NCBI GenBank assembly: GCA_048635425.1
Contig: JAIVYN010000244.1
Coordinates: 1-5,619, forward strand
DNA length: 5,619 nucleotides
Direction: 5' to 3'
DNA from: NIOZ-UU13 sp048635425
GTDB taxonomy: Bacteria > Planctomycetota > Phycisphaerae > Sedimentisphaerales > Anaerobacaceae
Shown: piece by piece, positions 1-4,890 of the stretch
Layout of the letters: every line of letters starts with the position of its first letter
How positions within the stretch are numbered: the first letter of the stretch is position 1
The notes under the pieces: generated by a model
Database searches by the model: none
What the model saw: only the letters and a program-made list of their open reading frames with translations
Told to the model about the DNA's origin: nothing
Program-made: the position numbers and the translations under genes

Positions 1-1670
1 GAGCCTTCGACAACTTTGCCTCGGTGGATGATACAATTGGCTATTTTTGCGGTGTCTTCAACCACGAATTTAGCGTTTTCCGATTTTATAATACCGCAGT
101 CGCCAACCTGGCCACCTGCCTCGGCGTAGAAGCAGGTTCTGTCAAGAATAATCCCAACCTCAGCGCCGGTCTCAATTTGGCCCTGGTTTTTGAAACCTCC
201 ATTGTCTATCCAGCCGATCAGTTTGCTGTCGCAGCTATCGGTATGGTATTTATGAGCATCTTCGGTTGCCGGCAGTTCGGTGTCAGCCAGCGTTACCACC
301 AGAGAATCGTTTTTCTGTGCCGCCCTTGCCCGCTGACGTTGGGCTTCCATTAGTTCGTCAAACTTAGCGGTATCGACCTTAAGGCTGCGCTCTTGGGCCA
401 TAAGCTCGGTCAAATCAAGCGGAAAGCCGTATGTATCATAGAGCCGGAAAGCATCTTCGCCGTTGATAATCTTGTTTATTGATTGTTGTGCCCGCCTGGC
501 GGCGGTGTTGAAGATTTCGATGCCCCTGTCAAGCGTTCTGCCGAAGCTCGCCTCTTCGGATTCGATTACCGTTGAGACGTAGTCTGCTCTTTCGGTTATT
601 TCGCCAAACGCATCGCCCAGACAATCGACAACTACCGGCACGAGCTTGTAAATAAACGGCTCGTGCATTCCTAATTCTCTGCCGAACCTTGAAGCCCGGC
701 GAAGTATTCGGCGAATCACGTACCCCCTGCCCTCGTTGGATGGTATCGCTCCATCGGTTATCGCGAAGACAAGTGAGCGAATATGGTCGGCTATTACCCT
801 GAAGGCATTGTCGCTTTTGTTGCCGAGCTTCGACGTATATTTGTGGCCGGTGATGTCACTGGTGCAATTGATAATGGGCATAAATAAATCGGTATCGTAG
901 TTGCTCTTTTTGTTCTGCATTACTGCTACGATTCTTTCCAGGCCTGCACCGGTGTCAACGTATTTTGCTGAAAGCGGCACCAGTTCGCCGTCGCCCAGAC
1001 GATTGAACTGTATGAAGACAAGGTTCCATAACTCGATGTATCTTGCGCAGCCGGCGTTGACCCGGCACTTGTGGCCCGGGACATTTTTCATATCACACAT
1101 TTCAGGGCCGAGGTCGATATGTATTTCACTGCAGGGCCCGCAGGGACCGGTTTCGCCCATTTCCCAGAAGTTATCTTTTTTGCCGCAAGCAAGGACCTTC
1201 TCGGCGGGTATTGTGGTTACTTTGGTCCATAAGTTCGCGGCCTCTTCATCTTCCGGCAGCCCGTCGGCATAGTCGCCTCCAAAAACCGTCGCCCACAATC
1301 GGTCCGGCTCGATACCCCAGACGTCTGTAAGAAGCTCCCAGGCCCATTGGATTGCCTCGGCCTTGAAGTAATCATCGAACGACCAGTTGCCTAACATTTC
1401 AAAAAATGTGTGGTGGTAGGTGTCTTTGCCAACTTCCTCAAGGTCATTGTGTTTGCCGCTGACCCGCAGGCATTTTTGAGTGTTCGCCACCCGTGGGTAC
1501 TGGGGAGCGGCTAATCCGAGGAAAATATCCTTGAACTGATTCATTCCCGCATTGGCAAAAAGCAGGCTCTCATCGCCGATAGGGACTATGGGTGAGCTGG
1601 GGACGAATTCGTGGTCTTTGCTTTTGAAAAAATCTATAAAGCCGTTTCTTATTTGCTTTGCAGTCGACAT
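1..1670 (-). CDS. alaS: Alanyl-tRNA synthetase, N-terminal 556 residues (3' end outside window)
   Basis: Class II synthetase that charges tRNA-Ala with alanine in the cytoplasm. The frame is open from ATG at 1670 to the window edge, giving 556 codons plus two bases. The start MSTAKQIRNGFIDFF matches the usual AlaRS N-terminus, and an in-frame TAA lies six codons upstream. Visible landmarks: FANAGMNQFKD (residues 38-48), the motif 2 region around HHTFFEMLGNWSF (86-98), ETGPCGPCSEIH (173-184), ELWNLVFIQFNR (213-224), motif 3 DTGAGLERI (239-247), SNEGRGYVIRRILRRA (311-326) and the start of the editing domain, FYAEAGGQVGD (514-524). The window ends shortly before the expected HxxxH editing-site motif, so the rest of the editing domain and the C-Ala domain are off-window (full family length is about 870 residues). 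Between 177 and 208 there are cysteines at 177, 180, 192, 202 and 208. No Shine-Dalgarno sequence precedes the ATG. The gene follows recA after 319 bp that contain repeat copy A, so it may have its own promoter. The family call is very secure. Confidence 0.96.
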   Translation of the reverse strand, partial: MSTAKQIRNGFIDFFKSKDHEFVPSSPIVPIGDESLLFANAGMNQFKDIFLGLAAPQYPRVANTQKCLRVSGKHNDLEEVGKDTYHHTFFEMLGNWSFDDYFKAEAIQWAWELLTDVWGIEPDRLWATVFGGDYADGLPEDEEAANLWTKVTTIPAEKVLACGKKDNFWEMGETGPCGPCSEIHIDLGPEMCDMKNVPGHKCRVNAGCARYIELWNLVFIQFNRLGDGELVPLSAKYVDTGAGLERIVAVMQNKKSNYDTDLFMPIINCTSDITGHKYTSKLGNKSDNAFRVIADHIRSLVFAITDGAIPSNEGRGYVIRRILRRASRFGRELGMHEPFIYKLVPVVVDCLGDAFGEITERADYVSTVIESEEASFGRTLDRGIEIFNTAARRAQQSINKIINGEDAFRLYDTYGFPLDLTELMAQERSLKVDTAKFDELMEAQRQRARAAQKNDSLVVTLADTELPATEDAHKYHTDSCDSKLIGWIDNGGFKNQGQIETGAEVGIILDRTCFYAEAGGQVGDCGIIKSENAKFVVEDTAKIANCIIHRGKVVEG

Positions 1671-1989
1671 AATGACATTCACATTTTACATTTTAAGATC
1701 AACTCCAGAGAAGTTGGTAGAAACGACCGCCTTGCGGCGGGGATTTATCGCATTGGAGCCTCCGGCATATTTTATAAAGGACGGCACCGGATATAGATAC
1801 CGCCCTATGCCGTGTGGCATCGCCAAGGCGCTCGGGTCGCTTCCCAGCGGAGCCCTATCCTCCTTGACGACAGCAGCATTATACAATACATATGCCGTTG
1901 GCATAAAGCGTTAAATCCAAAAGAGTTAAAGCTAAAATACAGTAAAATCGACCAACTTCATCGGATGAGAGCCTTATTTTGCTTTTTAC
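1671..1989. other. 319-bp recA-alaS intergenic region
   Basis: This is non-coding sequence between the recA stop and the alaS start. From the alaS side it holds an AT-rich stretch directly upstream of alaS (about 1671-1700), a small GC-rich hairpin (1727-1740: CCGCC and GGCGG around TTGC), repeat copy A (1741-1918), and about 65 bp of AT-rich sequence downstream of recA. A 9-bp inverted repeat, GAAGTTGGT at 1710-1718 and ACCAACTTC at 1951-1959, encloses the repeat copy. I see no recX, no hairpin followed by a U-tract after recA, and no clear promoter with both a -35 and a -10 box. Confidence 0.8.
1741..1918. repeat. Interspersed repeat copy A (MITE-like, terminal inverted repeats)
   Basis: A 178-bp copy of an element also present at 3128-3327. 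Its left end GGATTTATCGCATT and the complement of its right end, GGATTTAACGCTTT, agree at 12 of 14 positions. The inverted similarity resumes further in with CGGCATAT (1763-1770) against ATATGCCG (1890-1897). Blocks identical to copy B are GGCGCTCGGGTCGCTT (1827-1842) and 21 bases at 1904-1924, which run slightly past the right inverted repeat. Between these anchors the copies are collinear with one single-base gap and match at about 88 of 116 aligned positions (1809-1924). Internal hairpins include ATGCC-gtgt-GGCAT (1807-1820) and TATGCC-gtt-GGCATA (1891-1905). Exact ends and a target-site duplication cannot be fixed from two copies, and no transposase is nearby. The repeat itself is seen directly; calling it MITE-like is inference. 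Confidence 0.8.
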
Positions 1990-3054
1990 TTACTCTTTGC
2001 TTTGTACTTCTACAAGGCCTTTGGCAACGAGGATTTTGTTTTTTAATTCCTCACACAAATCCTTGTTTTCGGTCAAGAATTTTTTAGCGTTTTCTCTACC
2101 CTGGCCGAGCCGCATACTGCCGTAGTTCAGCCAGGCGCCGCTTTTTTCGACGACCTCACACCCGGCGGCCAGGTCGAGTAAATCGCCCTCGTAGCTGATT
2201 CCTCTGTCAAACATAATATCGAACTCCGCGTCGCGGAAGGGCGGTGCGATTTTGTTCTTTACCACCCTGGCCCTGACCCTGGAGCCGATGGCGCCGGTGC
2301 TGTCCTTTATGGTTGATATTCGTCGCAGGTCGATTCGGACGGAGGTGTAAAATTTAAGCGCCCTTCCACCGGGTGTGGTTTCCGGGTTGCCGAACATAAC
2401 ACCGATTTTCATGCGGATTTGATTTATGAAGACAAGGGCGGTTTTGCTCTTGCCAATGATACTGGTAAGCTTTCGCATCGCCTGGCTCATTAACCTTGCC
2501 TGCCGTCCCACGTGCACGTCGCCCATGTCGCCTTCAATTTCTGCCTTCGGTGTCAGTGCGGCGACCGAGTCAATAACTATGACGTCGATGGAATTGGAGC
2601 TTATCAGCATCTCGGTGATGTTAAGTGCCTGCTCTCCGGTGTCGGGCTGGCTGACCAACATACTGCTGACATCGACACCGAGCCTTTTGGCCCAGGTCGT
2701 ATCCAGGGCGTGTTCAGCGTCGATGAACGCCGCCACGCCGCCTGCCCGCTGGGCGTTGGCAATGACGTGAAGCGCCAGGGTCGTTTTGCCGGACGACTCC
2801 GGCCCAAACAGCTCGGCAACCCTGCCGCGCGGAATGCCCGCTCCGCCGAGGGCTAAATCCAGTGACAATGAGCCGGTGGGTATGCCCTCAATCCTGGCGT
2901 ATCGGTGCTCGTCCATTTGCATAATAGCGCCCTGGCCGTATTGCTTTTCTATCTGTGCGATTACGCGCTGCAGAGCAGTTTCTTTGCCGTTCGCTGCGGG
3001 TTTCAAACGCTCTATCTTGCCTTTGGATGTTGCTTTTGATGTTGTCTTTGCCAT
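1990..3054 (-). CDS. recA: RecA recombinase
   Basis: ATP-dependent strand-exchange protein of homologous recombination and, in bacteria that have it, the co-protease triggering LexA self-cleavage. It is 354 residues and complete. Landmarks: Walker A GPESSGKT (84-91), the FIDAEHALD segment (110-118) carrying the conserved catalytic Glu, Walker B VIVIDS (158-163), loop L1 around EGDMGDVHVGRQAR (174-187), and loop L2 from NQIRMKIGVMFGNPETTPGG (211-230). I chose ATG at 3054 because GGAGA ends 8-9 nt upstream. The frame could extend to a TTG at 3069, but the extension would cover that ribosome binding site. The N-terminus (about residues 1-20) is rich in Lys, Ser and Thr. The C-terminus ends at ...VEVQSKE, without the long acidic tail of Escherichia coli RecA. 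The gene stands alone between two repeat-bearing gaps, with thpR upstream and alaS downstream. Identity is certain. Confidence 0.98.
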   Translation of the reverse strand: MAKTTSKATSKGKIERLKPAANGKETALQRVIAQIEKQYGQGAIMQMDEHRYARIEGIPTGSLSLDLALGGAGIPRGRVAELFGPESSGKTTLALHVIANAQRAGGVAAFIDAEHALDTTWAKRLGVDVSSMLVSQPDTGEQALNITEMLISSNSIDVIVIDSVAALTPKAEIEGDMGDVHVGRQARLMSQAMRKLTSIIGKSKTALVFINQIRMKIGVMFGNPETTPGGRALKFYTSVRIDLRRISTIKDSTGAIGSRVRARVVKNKIAPPFRDAEFDIMFDRGISYEGDLLDLAAGCEVVEKSGAWLNYGSMRLGQGRENAKKFLTENKDLCEELKNKILVAKGLVEVQSKE

Positions 3055-3061
3055 TTTGCTT

Positions 3062-3067
3062 TTCTCC
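3062..3067 (-). promoter_or_regulatory. Ribosome binding site of recA
   Basis: On the minus strand this reads GGAGAA, with nine bases between GGAG and the ATG at 3054. It is a good Shine-Dalgarno match. It decides the start in favour of the 354-residue form over the TTG-initiated form five codons longer. Confidence 0.8.
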
Positions 3068-3102
3068 AAACATTGAAACTAAAAACCATAATTCAAAATT
3101 TT

Positions 3103-3124
3103 TGTTGATTAACACATGATTATA
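3103..3124 (-). promoter_or_regulatory. Candidate recA promoter -10 with overlapping inverted repeat
   Basis: On the minus strand a perfect TATAAT (3119-3124) lies about 65 nt upstream of the recA ATG. Just downstream of it, where transcription would begin, is the short palindrome TGTT-N4-AACA (3103-3114). No -35 hexamer resembling TTGACA stands at 17-18 bp. The TATAAT is just outside the left edge of repeat copy B. The palindrome could be a repressor operator, but it fits none of the LexA box types I know, and AT-rich sequence yields such matches by chance. Confidence 0.3.
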
Positions 3125-3127
3125 AAA

Positions 3128-3327
3128 GGATTTATCGCTTTTTGGGCACCAGCATAATGTCATAAGTGGGCGGCACCGTTGAAGATACCATCCGGAGTTT
3201 ATCCCTGCAAAAGCAGGGGCTGTATGCCACCATCAGGGCGCTCGGGTCGCTTCGGCGCGTTGCCCTACCCTCCCCGATGGCGGTGGCATTATACCCATTT
3301 ATGCTGTTGCCTTAAAGCGTTAAATCC
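3128..3327. repeat. Interspersed repeat copy B (MITE-like, terminal inverted repeats)
   Basis: A 200-bp second copy of the element at 1741-1918, in the same orientation. Left end GGATTTATCGCTTTTTGG and the complement of the right end, GGATTTAACGCTTTAAGG, match at 15 of 18 positions. Shared blocks with copy A are GGCGCTCGGGTCGCTT (3237-3252), GCATTATAC (3286-3294) and 21 identical bases at 3313-3333. In the left half CGGCACCG and AGATACC are also shared and in order. Copy B is longer mainly because of about 23 extra bases that include a perfect hairpin (3203-3218). An inverted pair TGCCACC (3225-3231) and GGTGGCA (3282-3288) folds the GC-rich core of this copy but is not preserved in copy A. 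True ends are uncertain by several bases because identity continues to 3333. Confidence 0.8.
3203..3218. repeat. Perfect 6-bp hairpin inside repeat copy B
   Basis: CCCTGC (3203-3208) and GCAGGG (3213-3218) flank a four-A loop. It lies in the segment that copy B has and copy A lacks. No U-run follows on either strand, so it is not an intrinsic terminator. The left arm extended to CCCTGCAAA (3203-3211) is also the exact complement of TTTGCAGGG at 3334-3342, just past the right end of the element. Confidence 0.6.
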
Positions 3328-3390
3328 AAAAGATTTGCAGGGTTTATGTCTTATCAGCCCACCAACTTTTTTGCAGTTGAACCTAACTTT

Positions 3391-3957
3391 TTAGCTTAAC
3401 TTGTAATTTCCCAGCACGGTATAAACAGGGCCTTTCGGCATAAGCTGGCTTTGATAAACCGAGACCGAATCAGCCGAGATAGTTCCGAGCTTAAAATCCT
3501 TGTATTCTTCGGTCACTTGCGCCAGTTTAACACCTGCCTTTGAGTTTCTCACCCTGCAGAGGGTCAGATGGCCTGAGAATTTTCTTGTTTCCTTGGGCCA
3601 GCCGGCCGAGGCCAATCGTTGCTCAAGGTCGCTTTGTAATTGTAGCAGATTTTCGCAATTTTGTCCTGTGCCAACCCATAAAACTCTGGCACTTCTGCCG
3701 CCGAAATGGCCGACCGTTTCTACATCCAGCTCGAAGCTCTCGTGTTGGCCCGCGACCTCCTTGGTTATGTTACAGACATCGACGACCTGCTCATCCTTAA
3801 TCTCGCCTAAGAATTTCAATGTTAGATGCATCCTATCAGGATTCACCCATTTGGCATCATTTCTTTTAATATCAACTTTGCTCTGCAGCTCGTTTTGCAG
3901 GCTGCCCAGGGCCTTTCTGATTTGCTCGTCGATATCTATTGCTATAAATACTCGCAT
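3391..3957 (-). CDS. thpR: RNA 2',3'-cyclic phosphodiesterase (2H phosphoesterase family, LigT-like)
   Basis: A 188-residue cytoplasmic enzyme of the 2H phosphoesterase superfamily. Bacterial members (ThpR, formerly LigT) open 2',3'-cyclic phosphates on RNA ends to 2'-phosphates and show 2'-5' RNA ligase activity in vitro. The N-terminus MRVFIAID is typical. Both catalytic motifs are intact: HLTL at 44-47 (followed by KFLGEI) and HLTL at 130-133 (followed by CRVR). The C-terminal signature VYQSQLMPKGPVYTVL (167-182) is also characteristic. Length matches the family (about 180-190). It starts 11 bp after the kinase gene and is probably cotranscribed with it and gltX. The sequence before the ATG offers only a weak GGT ribosome binding match, which suggests translational coupling. 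The physiological RNA substrate of this family in bacteria is not settled. Confidence 0.92.
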   Translation of the reverse strand: MRVFIAIDIDEQIRKALGSLQNELQSKVDIKRNDAKWVNPDRMHLTLKFLGEIKDEQVVDVCNITKEVAGQHESFELDVETVGHFGGRSARVLWVGTGQNCENLLQLQSDLEQRLASAGWPKETRKFSGHLTLCRVRNSKAGVKLAQVTEEYKDFKLGTISADSVSVYQSQLMPKGPVYTVLGNYKLS

Positions 3958-3968
3958 CTTTTTACCGG

Positions 3969-4874
3969 TTAAAATTGTGTTAACTTTCGCAGCGTTACAA
4001 GTCTGCTGTCAATGTTTTGTCTGCTTATAGCGGTTAATCCGTTCAGCGAAAAATCGGCAATGGTAAAGGAGGCGACCACTGTGCCGTAGGCGACCGCTGC
4101 CTTCAACGTCTCAAAATCAGTTTTGCCGCTTTGTGCCAGATGGCCCATGAATCCGCCTGCGAAGCTGTCGCCGGCGCCTGTCGGGTCTTTGACCTCGGCG
4201 GCTGGATAGGCCGGCAGAATAAATTTGTCGCCGTCGGCACTGCACATTATTGAGCCGGACTCACCTTTTTTGGTAACTACGACACTCGGCCCCATATCCA
4301 GAATTTTTTCTCCCGCCCTTATCAGATTGTGTTCTTTCGCTAACATCCTTGCTTCGTCTTCGTTGATTATCAGGCAGTCGGTTTTTTTCAACAGCGATTT
4401 TAAGTCATCGAGGTGGCCTTCAATCCAGCAGTTCATCGTATCAGCGGCAACGAACACCGGCTCTTGTATTTGTTCTAACAATTGATGTTGAAGTCTGGGT
4501 GCTGTGTTTGCAAGAAATACGAATTTGCTGTCCTTGAACGAACCGGGCACGGTTGGTGGTGCCTCGGCAAGGACATTCAGTTCCAGGCAATCCGTTGTCC
4601 TGCTGTCCATATTTTCGTGATATGTGCCGGTCCAGCGAAATGTTTTGCTCTGCGGTCTTACTTCCAGGCCCGTCAGGTCAATGTCTCTGCCGGCGAAAAC
4701 CTCGGCCAAATCAAACGGACAGTCCGGGCCGATAACACCTACAAGCCGGATCGGCGTAAAGAAACTCGCTGCCATACTAAAATATACAGCCGCCCCGCCG
4801 AGACAGTTCTCGCTTACACCATAAGGCGTCTTAACTGTATCAATTGCCACCGAGCCGGTTACTAATAATGACAT
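3969..4874 (-). CDS. PfkB/ribokinase-family carbohydrate or nucleoside kinase, substrate unknown
   Basis: A 301-residue cytoplasmic kinase expected to transfer the ATP gamma-phosphate to a hydroxyl of a sugar or nucleoside. The fold signature is complete. The N-terminal strand MSLLVTGSVAIDTV leads to the substrate-side glycine motif LGGAAVYFS (25-33). NEDEA (171-175) is the NxxE-type motif contributing to Mg/phosphate binding. The second PfkB signature DPTGAGDSFAGG (230-241) forms the anion hole and contains the catalytic base D236. Length is normal for the family. The middle segment TFRWTGTYHENMDSR (78-92) would contribute to substrate specificity but does not match a specific subfamily I can name, such as ribokinase, fructokinase or KDG kinase. 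It starts 16 bp after gltX with AGGAG immediately after the gltX stop, and thpR follows 11 bp downstream, so it is part of a small operon. The neighbours give no sugar pathway, so I leave the substrate open. Confidence 0.9.
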   Translation of the reverse strand: MSLLVTGSVAIDTVKTPYGVSENCLGGAAVYFSMAASFFTPIRLVGVIGPDCPFDLAEVFAGRDIDLTGLEVRPQSKTFRWTGTYHENMDSRTTDCLELNVLAEAPPTVPGSFKDSKFVFLANTAPRLQHQLLEQIQEPVFVAADTMNCWIEGHLDDLKSLLKKTDCLIINEDEARMLAKEHNLIRAGEKILDMGPSVVVTKKGESGSIMCSADGDKFILPAYPAAEVKDPTGAGDSFAGGFMGHLAQSGKTDFETLKAAVAYGTVVASFTIADFSLNGLTAISRQNIDSRLVTLRKLTQF

Positions 4875-4885
4875 TCCTATTTTTT

Positions 4886-4890
4886 CTCCT
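4886..4890 (-). promoter_or_regulatory. Ribosome binding site of the PfkB-family kinase gene
   Basis: AGGAG on the minus strand abuts the gltX TGA stop codon and lies 11 nt before the kinase ATG at 4874. A second GGA touches the ATG and is too close to serve. The position supports cotranscription with gltX. Confidence 0.65.

Larger units (their letters stand above)
3055..3390. other. 336-bp thpR-recA intergenic region
   Basis: Non-coding sequence upstream of recA. From the recA side it contains the ribosome binding site, an AT-rich tract with the inverted repeat TGTT-gatt-AACA (3103-3114) and a minus-strand TATAAT (3119-3124), repeat copy B (3128-3327), and about 60 bp after the thpR stop. 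The thpR-proximal part has a weak inverted repeat CAACT/AGTTG (3363-3379) but no U-run after it on the transcribed strand, so I do not call a terminator. No canonical LexA box of either the CTGT-N8-ACAG or the GAAC-N4-GTTC type was seen. Confidence 0.8.

Noticed and set aside
1801..1880. Conserved structured RNA (riboswitch or leader) within the repeat
   Set aside because: The main stem of copy B (TGCCACC/GGTGGCA) is broken in copy A without compensating changes. A functional RNA remains possible but is not supported by these two copies.
1686..1904. 72-codon minus-strand reading frame inside repeat copy A, with a homologous open frame (both containing SDPSAL) in copy B
   Set aside because: Comparing 20 aligned codons of the two copies, differences fall about equally on codon positions 1, 2 and 3 (roughly 6, 4, 4), so there is no sign of selection on protein sequence. 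Copy B lacks an ATG at the matching place. It is more likely a chance open frame in a GC-rich repeat.
1904..1924. Integron attC-like site, because GTTAAAT in the conserved block fits GTTRRRY
   Set aside because: No matching RYYYAAC partner sits at a suitable distance, there is no integrase, and the flanking genes are housekeeping genes, not cassettes.
3055..3069. Longer RecA starting at TTG 3069
   Set aside because: The extra five codons overlap the strong GGAGA ribosome binding site placed correctly for the ATG at 3054.
1741..3327. CRISPR or a short tandem array
   Set aside because: Only two long copies, 1.4 kb apart with genes between them, and no regular short repeats and spacers.
3363..3379. 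Intrinsic terminator after thpR
   Set aside because: The stem is only 5 bp with a 7-nt loop, and no U-tract follows on the transcribed strand.
3500..4030. 176-codon plus-strand frame
   Set aside because: It is antisense to thpR and the kinase gene, both of which have intact family motifs, and it has no recognisable domain. Other plus-strand frames over the genes were dismissed for the same reason.
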